A stretch of 64,000 nt of DNA from NCBI RefSeq assembly GCF_048323695.1, contig NZ_JBLWFT010000009.1, forward strand, positions 67,520 through 131,519. The letters run 5' to 3'. Shown here in pieces: positions 40,679-48,524 of this stretch. Origin of the DNA: Aquisalimonas sp007126095. GTDB lineage: Bacteria; Pseudomonadota; Gammaproteobacteria; Nitrococcales; Aquisalimonadaceae. Every line of letters begins with the position of its first letter. Positions within the stretch are counted from its first letter, which is position 1. The position numbers and the translations under genes are program-made. A model generated the notes under the pieces. That model did no database searches and was not told the DNA's origin. It saw only the letters and a list, made by a program, of their open reading frames with translations.

Positions 40679-41755
40679 TCAGCCGCCGAGGCGGCCCATT
40701 GCGTCCCGCCACAATGCCGCGGTCCGGTCCGCTGCCGGCTCCGTGGTCGCCATGGCGGCTGCCTGCCCCGCCCATGCCTGCATGCGGTGGACGTCATTGG
40801 CGTCCGCACCGGCCTGTTTCATGGGGCCGGTGAGGTGGCGCTGGATCGGGTAGGGCGGTGGGGATGGCGCCTCGGTTGATGCCATGGCCCGTGCGAAATC
40901 GGTGGCAATGGCGCGGGCGGCACGTCCGGTGAATGCGCGCGTGAGCATGGTGTCCTCGGGTTCCAGCCCGTGGAGGGCGTCGGCCCAGCTGGCGTGGGTG
41001 GCGGCTTCGGGGCAGCGCAGAAAGCCGGTCCCGATGACCACCGCGCTGGCCCCCAGGGTCAGTGCCGCGGCGATGCCCCGGCCGTCGCCAATGCCGCCGG
41101 CCGCGATGACCGGGATGTCCAGATGGTCCGCCAGGCGCGGGACCAGCGCAAACAGCCCGACCGTCTGACGCTCCCCTGCAGCCGGGTCGAAGGCGCCGCG
41201 GTGCCCGCCGGCTTCCGCTCCCTGGGCGATCACGGCGTCCGCACCGGCCGCCTGCGCTTCCTGTGCCTCCCTCAGCGTGGTCGCGGTCGCGAACCAGCGA
41301 ATGTCGAGCTCTTTGCAGCGCCGCACGAACGCGGGCGGGAAGACGCCCATGATGGATGACACCACCGTGGGGCGGGCCTGGAGCAGTGCCTCGCACTGGG
41401 CATCGAAATCGGGCAGGGGCGTATCCGCGGCGGAGGCCGGGACCTCCGGCCCCCAGTCGGCGAGGAACGCCCGCATCCGCGCCTCGGCATCGGCATCCCG
41501 TTGCGGGGGCGCGTCGGGAATCCACAGGTTGAGCTGGAACGGCCCGTCGCTGCCGGCGCGGAAGCTGTCTGCCCATGACTGGATGCCGTCCGGCGACGAA
41601 ACCAGCGCACCCATGGCCCCCATGCCGCCGCCGTTGGCCACGGCGATGGAGAGGTTGACGGGGCAGGCACCGGCCATGGGTGCAAGCAGGATCGGCGCCT
41701 TCAGGCCGTAGGTGTCACAGAAGCGTTCTGCGCGCTGGATCGGGGATGTGTTCAT
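40679..41755 (-). CDS. Nitronate monooxygenase family flavoprotein
   Basis: 358 aa TIM-barrel FMN enzyme (NPD/2-nitropropane dioxygenase family). Visible motifs are PILLAPMAGA near the N terminus, GADAVIAQGAEAGGHRG and the phosphate loop IPVIAAGGIGDGRGIAAALTLGASAVVIGT. These enzymes oxidise alkyl nitronates such as propionate-3-nitronate. The dehydrogenase remnant just upstream ends 9 bases before this start. Confidence 0.88.
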   Translation of the reverse strand: MNTSPIQRAERFCDTYGLKAPILLAPMAGACPVNLSIAVANGGGMGAMGALVSSPDGIQSWADSFRAGSDGPFQLNLWIPDAPPQRDADAEARMRAFLADWGPEVPASAADTPLPDFDAQCEALLQARPTVVSSIMGVFPPAFVRRCKELDIRWFATATTLREAQEAQAAGADAVIAQGAEAGGHRGAFDPAAGERQTVGLFALVPRLADHLDIPVIAAGGIGDGRGIAAALTLGASAVVIGTGFLRCPEAATHASWADALHGLEPEDTMLTRAFTGRAARAIATDFARAMASTEAPSPPPYPIQRHLTGPMKQAGADANDVHRMQAWAGQAAAMATTEPAADRTAALWRDAMGRLGG

Positions 41756-41764
41756 CCTGACCTC

Positions 41765-42025
41765 TCAGTACTCGAAACAGATCTTGCCCACGTGGGGACC
41801 CGATTCCATGCGGCTCAGGCCGTCCGGTACGGCGTCGAAGGGCAGCGTGGTGTCGATGACCGGCCGGAGCTGGTGGGAGTCGATGGCGTGGCACATCGCC
41901 TCGAAATGGCTGCGACTGCCCACCGAGAGCCCGATCAGGTGCAGGTTTTTCCCGTAGATTGCGCGCATGGCAATTTCCTGCGATTGGTCGATGCCCCAGT
42001 CGTCCTGCACTTCCCAGGCGCGCAT
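41765..42025 (-). pseudogene. Internally deleted zinc-type alcohol dehydrogenase / quinone oxidoreductase
   Basis: An 86-codon in-frame remnant. The first 13 residues (MRAWEVQDDWGID) match the start of MDR dehydrogenases. They are joined directly to their last 70 residues (LHLIGLSVGSRSHFEAM, then HQLRPVIDTTLPF, and a final GKICFEY). The catalytic zinc domain and most of the NAD-binding Rossmann fold (about 250 residues) are missing, so activity is very unlikely. It is next to another internally deleted gene, 1.7 kb away. Confidence 0.75.
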
Positions 42026-42152
42026 GACCGTCCCCCGTTCGTGTGTGTGTAATGACTGTATCCCAACGTCACCTACTGTTTCACGTTGTCCGGGTGCCTA
42101 CGGGGAGCCATGGCAATGCTGCCGCTGGGCGAGCACGCCTTTCAGGGTGTGC

Positions 42153-44339
42153 TCAGCCACCAAAGTCGTAACGCAGGCCTGCGGTCACGGTACGGCCGAT
42201 GATCGGGGCGCTGTCACGGAAGTAGCTCTGGTGGCGGCGACCGTCTTCATTGAGCAGATTGTTCCCGCGCAGGAATACGCGCAGCCCCGGCGCCCGGGAG
42301 GGGCGCCAGCCGACAGACGCGGATATCAGGTGGTAGCCGGCAGTCGGTTGCTCGGCCTCGCCGGTGTGGCGCTGACGGAATACCCGCCGGTAGTCGGCGC
42401 TGGCGTCCAGCTCCCGCCACTCCACATCCGCGCCCACGCCGGCACGGGGTGGGGTCATGCGCGGCAGATTGCCGCCGTCACGCAGGCGTCCGCGCAACAG
42501 GTCGCCACTGGCGCGCAGGGTCAGGGGGACGGGCGCCGCTTCCACATCCAGTGCAGCGCGCAGCTCCAGCCCGTAGAGGTGGACATCGTCCTGGTCGTTG
42601 AACACCAGCCGGACGCCGTCGGAGTCTTCCTCGCCGTTCTCGTCCACACGCCGCGGGTTGCCGTCGTCGTCCGGGATGAACTGGAAGTAGGTGAAGTCGT
42701 CCACACGGTTGTAGAACGCGGTCGCCTCATAGCGCAGGGTGCCGGCGTGGCGTTCCAGCGTGGTTTCGAGGTTCAGGTAGGTCTCGCTGCGCAGGTCCGG
42801 GTTGCCCACTTCGAAGGTATCCGCCGCCCCGTGGCGGCCGAAGGCGTAGAGCTGTTCCGTCGATGGCGCCCGTTCGGCGCGCATCAGACTGGTGCGTACC
42901 CGGTGGCTGGCGTCCAGGTCCACCATCGCCCCTACCGACGCACTGAAGTTGGTAAACCGGCGCGTTCCGGGGTCGCGCTGGAACGCCACCGTTTCGCCGT
43001 TGCGCTCCACGCTCTCCACCTGGGGGTCGGAAACGGCCGACGGGTCGGAGTGAACCTGGCCTATACGAGCGCCGAATTCGAGTTGGCCGAAGTGCGTCGG
43101 GCGCTCCTGCACACTGAACAGGCCGAGTTCGCGTGTTTCCACCGGGCGGACGAAGAAGTCCCGACCCTCCCGCGGGTCCTCGGCGACGAAGTCCTGGTGG
43201 TTGGTGTCCAGACCCACGACGCCGGTAAAGCCGGCAATCGGGTCGTGGGCCAGCTCCAGGCGCGCGTCCAGCTCATCCTGGCGGAATACTGCTTCGGTCT
43301 CGCGTTCGTCCAGTTGCCCGCCGTCGGATGTACGTTCGTATTCGAACTCCACCTCATCCTGCCGGAACTCCGTGTAGGCGAGGTTGGCGCGCAGGGAGGT
43401 GAATCCCGGCATTGGATTGTAGAGTTCGCTGCGAAGGTCGACCCGGTCGTAGTCGGCGAAGATGCGTTCGTACTCGTCCGACTGCCCGCCCTCGGATTCC
43501 GGGCGCGCGTCGAAGGGCTCCGGTATGCCGTATTCAGCATCCCAGTGGCTGTAGCCGAGCCCAACATAGCCTGCATGACCGGACCACATGCCGGTAACCG
43601 ACCAGGCGTCGCTGGCGATGTCACTGTTGATCAGTGTCCCGCGCCGGCCGCGTCCGTCGGTGGTCTGGTAGCCCTTGATGTCGAAGTCGTCGGTGCGGCG
43701 TGCCGAGGTATCGGCGCGCAGGGCGACATTCTCGCCCACCGGAACATCCAGGCGTGCGCTGCCCTGGCGGTCGTTGGCGTTACCGCTGTATGACCCGTAC
43801 ACGGACCCCGAGACCCGGTCACCGATGGCCGGGTCGAAGCGACCGGTGACCACGTTCACCACGCCCCCCGCGGCGCCGGAGCCGTAGAGCAGGGTGGCCG
43901 GGCCGCGGATAATCTCCACCCGCTCAGCGCGGAGAGGGTCGTTCGCCACCACGTGGTCCACCCCCTCGTCGGAGACGTCGCTGGTGCGCATGCCGTCTTC
44001 GAGCATCTCGATCCGCGCCCCCTGCAGCCCGCGGATCACCGGGCGCCCCACGCCCGGGCCGAAGTCGGCGTTGGCGATACCGGGCTCCCCATCGAGGGTT
44101 TCGCCGATGGTGCCTGCGCGCCTGCGCTCCAGTTGTTCGCCCTCCAGCACGTTGATCGGCTGTACCACTGCGCTTTCGGTGCGGCTGAACAACGTCCCCC
44201 CGGTGATTTCGATTGGTGACAGCGCCGTGGTCTCATCGGACGCCACGGCCGGTGCCGGCAGAGCCAGGAGGGCCGTCGCAAGAAGGCCGCCGCCAAGCTG
44301 CCCCGGTGTCGTTAGTGGTTCGTCCTTGCTGATGGTCAT
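42153..44339 (-). CDS. TonB-dependent outer-membrane receptor, probably for manganese (or zinc)
   Basis: 728 aa. A signal peptide ends near ALPAPAVA, followed by a TonB box-like region and plug (about 35-150: VIRGLQGARIEML; RVEIIRGPATLLYGSGAAGGVVNVVTG) and a 22-strand barrel ending TAGLRYDFGG. The plug with its IRG/D-G-R pattern resembles ZnuD-type metal receptors. It is divergent from an MntR regulator, with a TAGC-N4-GCTA palindrome between them, which points to manganese. GGAGGG lies before the ATG. Confidence 0.85.
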   Translation of the reverse strand: MTISKDEPLTTPGQLGGGLLATALLALPAPAVASDETTALSPIEITGGTLFSRTESAVVQPINVLEGEQLERRRAGTIGETLDGEPGIANADFGPGVGRPVIRGLQGARIEMLEDGMRTSDVSDEGVDHVVANDPLRAERVEIIRGPATLLYGSGAAGGVVNVVTGRFDPAIGDRVSGSVYGSYSGNANDRQGSARLDVPVGENVALRADTSARRTDDFDIKGYQTTDGRGRRGTLINSDIASDAWSVTGMWSGHAGYVGLGYSHWDAEYGIPEPFDARPESEGGQSDEYERIFADYDRVDLRSELYNPMPGFTSLRANLAYTEFRQDEVEFEYERTSDGGQLDERETEAVFRQDELDARLELAHDPIAGFTGVVGLDTNHQDFVAEDPREGRDFFVRPVETRELGLFSVQERPTHFGQLEFGARIGQVHSDPSAVSDPQVESVERNGETVAFQRDPGTRRFTNFSASVGAMVDLDASHRVRTSLMRAERAPSTEQLYAFGRHGAADTFEVGNPDLRSETYLNLETTLERHAGTLRYEATAFYNRVDDFTYFQFIPDDDGNPRRVDENGEEDSDGVRLVFNDQDDVHLYGLELRAALDVEAAPVPLTLRASGDLLRGRLRDGGNLPRMTPPRAGVGADVEWRELDASADYRRVFRQRHTGEAEQPTAGYHLISASVGWRPSRAPGLRVFLRGNNLLNEDGRRHQSYFRDSAPIIGRTVTAGLRYDFGG

Positions 44340-44378
44340 ATCACCCTCCAGTCAGATTGATTTCCTAGGCTGCAAAAA

Positions 44379-44392
44379 TTAGCACAAGCTAA
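44379..44392. promoter_or_regulatory. Candidate MntR box
   Basis: TTAGC-ACAA-GCTAA, with flanking AAAA on the left and G-TTTT on the right, so the symmetry extends beyond the core. The E. coli MntR box, as I recall it, has the core TAGC-N4-GCTA with the same spacing. The site lies between the TonB receptor and mntR, 40 bases from the receptor start and 55 from mntR. Confidence 0.68.
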
Positions 44393-44446
44393 GTTTTGTG
44401 CATAAGCTTTGTTGGCAAGCTGTCGTTATGGCTTTACGCTTCCGCC

Positions 44447-44902
44447 ATGAAACAGCCTCGCCACCACATGCGTGATCGCACAGATGGGGATCTGCTGCCC
44501 GACGCGGACGCCCACGCCGAGCAGTACGCCAGCGTGCGGCGTGCCCACGAGACGGAACTCATCGAGGATTACGTGGAACTGATCGGCGAATTGCTGGAAG
44601 CCGAGGGCGAAGCCCGCGCCGTGGACATCGCCCGGCGTATGGGCGTGCGGCAGGCGACGGTCACCAAGATGGTCGGCCGGCTGGCCGAGCGCGGCCTGGT
44701 CACCACCGCGCCGTATCGATCCATTTTCCTCACCGATGAAGGGCAGGCCATGGCCAGGCGCTCACGGGAGCGACATGCGGTAGTGTTGCAGTTTCTGCGC
44801 GCGATCGGCGTGAGCGATGCCACCGCCCGTATTGATGCCGAGGGGTTGGAGCATCACGTCAGCGAGGAGACGCTGGAGGTCATGCGCCGCCATATCGGCT
44901 GA
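44447..44902 (+). CDS. mntR: Manganese-responsive regulator MntR (DtxR family)
   Basis: 151 aa, close to E. coli MntR (155). It keeps the ELIEDYVELI helix, the winged HTH (ARAVDIARRMGVRQATVTKMVGRLAERGLV) and the metal-domain motif DAEGLEHHVSEETLE. It represses manganese uptake when Mn(II) is abundant. I use the ATG at 44447; a TTG at 44396 is in frame but overlaps the operator region. It is the neighbour and likely repressor of the TonB receptor. Confidence 0.9.
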   Translation: MKQPRHHMRDRTDGDLLPDADAHAEQYASVRRAHETELIEDYVELIGELLEAEGEARAVDIARRMGVRQATVTKMVGRLAERGLVTTAPYRSIFLTDEGQAMARRSRERHAVVLQFLRAIGVSDATARIDAEGLEHHVSEETLEVMRRHIG

Positions 44903-45020
44903 GGACCCACCGGCATGGACCTAACCCGGGGGGCACTGCATCCCGATGCAGCCGGTTCGATGTCCACAGGCTTCTGCCAACGGCTCGGGCACGCCAGCAG
45001 CACACGATATGTTTGGGTAT

Positions 45021-45043
45021 AAAATATTATGTTATAACATTGT
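45021..45043 (+). promoter_or_regulatory. Candidate Zur box upstream of DUF1826 and the DksA2-like gene
   Basis: The core 45029-45040 is the perfect palindrome ATGTTATAACAT. Over the 23-base window it fits the gammaproteobacterial Zur consensus GAAATGTTATA-N-TATAACATTTC, as I recall it, at 18 of 22 informative positions. The nearby TATAAAATATTAT can supply a -10 element, so Zur binding would block transcription. Both genes behind it belong to families known from zinc-starvation regulons. Confidence 0.72.
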
Positions 45044-45077
45044 CTTTATTCCCTATAGCCAAGGATTTTCTCGGCCT

Positions 45078-45740
45078 ATGACAACGATGACCCTTTCCGA
45101 CAATGCGTTGACTCCCGCAAGCTTCGGAGAATCCGTCGAGGGAGAGCAGTGCGGCGTGCTGGACAACGCCCTGCTGCAGGGCGTGAACATGGCGATCTGG
45201 CGGCGCTTCTGCCTCCCCGAGCCAAGCCGGGAGCTCGCCTGCATTGATGCCGGCTGGAGTGAGGCGATTCGGCTGACCACCGCGGTGACCAGCGCCGAGG
45301 CGGGCCTACGGCGCGCATTGAGTGGCGCCGGTCTTGATCCCCAAACCCTGAAGCATTGGATCACTGACATGTCCGGTCTTGCCGCGCTTTTCGCCAGGCT
45401 CATCGGGAAGTCGTCGGTGCAGATCCGTATCGAAGCCATGCACGACACGATGTGTCCGCGTTTCCATGTTGATCGCAATGATCTTCGGCTTCTGTGCACC
45501 TATCGCGGGCCGGCGACGGAGTGGCTGACCAATTCACAGGTCGATCGGCGCGCCCTCGCATGCGGCGCCCCGAGCGAAGAAGTGATGCGTTTCGGACCGT
45601 CGCAGCGGCTGAACCCCTGGTGGGTCGGAATCATGAAGGGGAGCCGCTTCCCGGGCAACGAAGGCAACGGCCTCGTCCATCGCTCCCCGTCGGCGGACGG
45701 CCAGAGTCAGTCCCGAATCCTGTTCTGTCTCGACGCCTGA
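45078..45740 (+). CDS. DUF1826 family protein, zinc-starvation associated
   Basis: 220 aa from the ATG at 45078. The AAGGA at 45061-45065 is 12 bases upstream, so the MTL ATG at 45087 is possible. The conserved core shows MCPRFHVDRNDLRLLCTYRGPATEWL and FGPSQRLNPWWVGIMKG, then the VHRSPS segment; the HxD..R and His residues look like a metal or co-substrate site. DUF1826 genes recur in Zur regulons of proteobacteria but their function is unknown. It is followed by the DksA2-like gene after 17 bases. Confidence 0.82.
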   Translation: MTTMTLSDNALTPASFGESVEGEQCGVLDNALLQGVNMAIWRRFCLPEPSRELACIDAGWSEAIRLTTAVTSAEAGLRRALSGAGLDPQTLKHWITDMSGLAALFARLIGKSSVQIRIEAMHDTMCPRFHVDRNDLRLLCTYRGPATEWLTNSQVDRRALACGAPSEEVMRFGPSQRLNPWWVGIMKGSRFPGNEGNGLVHRSPSADGQSQSRILFCLDA

Positions 45741-45757
45741 GCGGAGGAAACACCAGC

Positions 45758-46189
45758 ATGAGCGTGCCATCCGACGAATCGGGGATCATCCGTGAGGCGG
45801 ACCTCCTGAGTATGCCCGAGCAAGAGTATATGAACCGCCCACAACTGGAATTCTTCCGCGACCTTCTCCTGACCCAGCGTCGGGAACTCCTGGAAACCGC
45901 CGAAGCCAGCATCAATGAACTGAGGGAGCGGCCCGTGTTTCCCGATGACGCGGACCGTGCCAGCTCGGAGGAAGAGTTTACGCTGCTACTGCGGTTGCGG
46001 GACCGGGAGCGCAAGCTTCTGCCCAAGATCGACCAGGCCCTGCGTCGCATCGAGCTGGGGACCTACGGCTGGTGCGAGCAGACGGACGAGCCCATCGGCC
46101 TCCGGCGCCTGCTCGCCCGTCCCACGGCGACGCTGAGTGTCGACGGGCAGGAGTACAAGGAAGCCACGGAGCGGCACTACAGCAGGTGA
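45758..46189 (+). CDS. dksA2: DksA-family regulator lacking the zinc-finger cysteines (DksA2-like)
   Basis: 143 aa. A helical coiled-coil N-terminal region (MNRPQLEFFRDLLLTQRRELLETAEASI) is followed by a degenerate zinc-finger region. It keeps YGWC but then has T, S and G at the other three cysteine positions (C-x2-T...S-x2-G). DksA binds RNA polymerase and works with ppGpp; the cysteine-poor DksA2 form in Pseudomonas substitutes for DksA under zinc limitation. The Zur-like operator two genes upstream supports that role. GGAGG precedes the ATG. Confidence 0.85.
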   Translation: MSVPSDESGIIREADLLSMPEQEYMNRPQLEFFRDLLLTQRRELLETAEASINELRERPVFPDDADRASSEEEFTLLLRLRDRERKLLPKIDQALRRIELGTYGWCEQTDEPIGLRRLLARPTATLSVDGQEYKEATERHYSR

Positions 46190-46230
46190 GCCTGCGGCGA
46201 AACGGCCTTTGCTTCCTTCCCGCGCAAGCG

Positions 46231-46557
46231 CTAGACCAGCGCCTGGGCCAGGCTGAATACCACAACCCCGCCCACAACCGTCAGGGCGATGCTGCGGCTC
46301 GCGGCGGCAATGGCCACGACGGTCACCCCGGCGGTGACGTGTGGCCACGACCAGGTGATGCCTGCGCGGTCGCCTACCAGCAGCACCTGATCCACCAACA
46401 GCGCTGCGATCACCGCCACCGGCACATAGGTGAGCCATGCCTCCACCAGTGGCGGCAGGCGCATCCGGCGAGCCAGGGCCAGTGGCAGGATGCGGGGAAT
46501 CAGCGTGACGACCACGCAGAGCACGATGGCCAGCAGGACCTCCGGTCGCAGACTCAT
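46231..46557 (-). CDS. azlD: AzlD family branched-chain amino acid exporter subunit
   Basis: 108 aa with about four hydrophobic helices and the AzlD pattern (CVVVTLIPRILPLAL; YVPVAVIAALLV). With AzlC it forms a branched-chain amino acid exporter. The start overlaps the azlC stop by 4 bases (ATGA). Confidence 0.85.
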   Translation of the reverse strand: MSLRPEVLLAIVLCVVVTLIPRILPLALARRMRLPPLVEAWLTYVPVAVIAALLVDQVLLVGDRAGITWSWPHVTAGVTVVAIAAASRSIALTVVGGVVVFSLAQALV

Positions 46558-47273
46558 GCTGCCTCCTCATCGCGGCGCCCGCTGGCCGCCTGTTCGATGA
46601 GCACGCCGGCGCTGGCGGCGATCACGGTGGTGAGCATGAGGTTGAGCGGGTGGGGCTGCCAACTGTCCAGGGCGATGATGATCACGCCGGCGAGACCCGC
46701 CACGGCGCATCGAATGCCCGCGTGTCCGCCGGCACGGATCTGGCCCAGCAGCAGCGCGGAAAACATGCCTGCAAGCGCGAACTCAAGCCCGATGGCCTCA
46801 ATGGCACCGGCCAGCGCACCCAGCAGGGCACCGGCGACGTTCCCGGTCACCCAGGCACTGTAGGCGGTGACGTTGAGGGCGATCATCCACGCGGCACGTT
46901 GCAGGCGCTGCCCCATGAGGCTGGTGCCCAGGGCGAAGGTCTCGTCCGTGAGCTGTGCGCCGATGACCACCCGAGCGCTCAGCGGCAGGTGCTGCACCCG
47001 TGGTGACAACGCCGTGGCGTAGAGGAGGTGGCGCAGGTTCACCAGAAAGACCGTGCCGACGAGAGTGACCAGGGCGCCCGCGTACAGGTCGGCGAACACG
47101 AACTGCGCCGAGCCGGCGAACAGCAGCAGTGACAGCAGGCCCACCTCTGCCGCACTCAGCCCCGCTTCGGCGCCGACCACCCCGGCGGCCAGACCGATTC
47201 CGGCGTAGGCGATGGTCACCGGGCTCGATGCCCGGGCGCCGGCGAGCGCTGCCTGGACAGTGGTCTGCTGCAT
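46554..47273 (-). CDS. azlC: AzlC family branched-chain amino acid exporter subunit
   Basis: 239 aa polytopic protein with conserved segments LLFAGSAQFVFADLYAGALV, NLRHLLYATALSP and AQLTDETFAL. It pairs with AzlD. It is divergent from the patatin gene. Upstream bases contain the presumed promoter, but I could not assign boxes. Confidence 0.9.
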   Translation of the reverse strand: MQQTTVQAALAGARASSPVTIAYAGIGLAAGVVGAEAGLSAAEVGLLSLLLFAGSAQFVFADLYAGALVTLVGTVFLVNLRHLLYATALSPRVQHLPLSARVVIGAQLTDETFALGTSLMGQRLQRAAWMIALNVTAYSAWVTGNVAGALLGALAGAIEAIGLEFALAGMFSALLLGQIRAGGHAGIRCAVAGLAGVIIIALDSWQPHPLNLMLTTVIAASAGVLIEQAASGRRDEEAA

Positions 47274-47441
47274 GCCAGTCCTTTTGCATCGGGGTGGGTG
47301 GAGCGCAGGATTCTACTAACCTTTGTGCAACGGAAGCCACGTCTCAGCGTTTCGTGCGCCGTTGTGGGCCCGGGGTGGACTGACGCTCGCGCCTCTAATC
47401 GGTTATATTGCACCGCAACAAAGAATAACTGGAGAGTCTGC

Positions 47442-48524
47442 ATGGCAAAGCGTAACCGTAAGCTCATCGATCTTGCGCTGCAGGGTGGTGGTTCCCACGG
47501 CGCGCTCACATGGGGCGTGCTGGACCGACTTCTGGAAGATGAGCGGCTGGAGATTGATGGCGTCAGCGGCACCAGCGCCGGGGCCATGAACGCCGTGGTG
47601 CTGGCCGACGGCCTTCAGCGCGATGGCCGCGACGGCGCCCGCGAAGCGCTTGGCGCATTCTGGCGCGCCGTGAGCCAGGCTGCGCAGTTCTCGCCAATGC
47701 AGCGAACGCCGCTGGACTGGCTCATGGGTAACTACGGACTGGATCGCTCGCCCGGTTACCTTTGGTATGAACGTCTGACGCAGACACTGCCTCCGGCGAT
47801 GCTCAACCCGATGGGGATCAATCCTCTACGGGATCTGGTGACCCGGCAGGTGGACTTCGATCGGGTTAATGACTGCAGCAAGACGAAGGTGTATGTCACG
47901 GCCACGAACGTGCGCACCGGTCGCCCGCACATCTTCCGCCAGCCGTCGCTCAACGTGGATACGGTCATGGCTTCGGCCTGCCTTCCGCACATGTACGACG
48001 CGGTGACCATCGACGGCGAGGCCTACTGGGACGGCGGCTATACCGGCAATCCCGCGCTGTATCCGCTAGTGGAGGACCAGGGCTGCCGGGATCTGGTGGT
48101 GGTGCAGATCAATCCGCTGGTGCGTGAGACGCTCCCGGTTGGCAGCCGCGACATCCTCAACCGCATCAACGAGATCACGTTCAACTCCAGTCTCGTGAAG
48201 GAGCTGCGCTCCATTCACCTGCTGCAGCAGCTCATCGATGCCGAGGGGCTGGAGCTGGAGAACTACCGCGCCATGCGCCTGCACCTGATTCACGCTGAAA
48301 AGGAGGTGGAGAGCCTGGGAGCGTCCAGCAAGCTCAACGCCGAGTGGTCGTTCCTGAAGACCCTGTTCGACAAGGGTCGGGTCTGGGCCGACCACTGGCT
48401 GGATGCGCACTTCGAGGATATCGGCGAGCGTGCCACGTTCGACCTGGATCAGCTCTTTCAGGACTCCTTCCGACCGGTCATGCACGACGATGTCCGCGAG
48501 GCGTCGAAAGGGGGCGACTCGTGA
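47442..48524 (+). CDS. Patatin-like phospholipase / esterase
   Basis: 360 aa. The patatin dyad is complete: oxyanion loop GGGSHG at 15-20, nucleophile GTSAG (Ser45) and the Asp in YWDGGYTG (Asp196). GGAG lies before the ATG at 47442. In several proteobacteria such genes are next to 3-hydroxybutyrate or PHB genes. A GntP-family permease is translationally coupled to it, so a PHB-linked role is possible but inferred. TTGC-ACC-GCAA at 47408-47418 is a possible regulator site. Confidence 0.88.
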   Translation: MAKRNRKLIDLALQGGGSHGALTWGVLDRLLEDERLEIDGVSGTSAGAMNAVVLADGLQRDGRDGAREALGAFWRAVSQAAQFSPMQRTPLDWLMGNYGLDRSPGYLWYERLTQTLPPAMLNPMGINPLRDLVTRQVDFDRVNDCSKTKVYVTATNVRTGRPHIFRQPSLNVDTVMASACLPHMYDAVTIDGEAYWDGGYTGNPALYPLVEDQGCRDLVVVQINPLVRETLPVGSRDILNRINEITFNSSLVKELRSIHLLQQLIDAEGLELENYRAMRLHLIHAEKEVESLGASSKLNAEWSFLKTLFDKGRVWADHWLDAHFEDIGERATFDLDQLFQDSFRPVMHDDVREASKGGDS

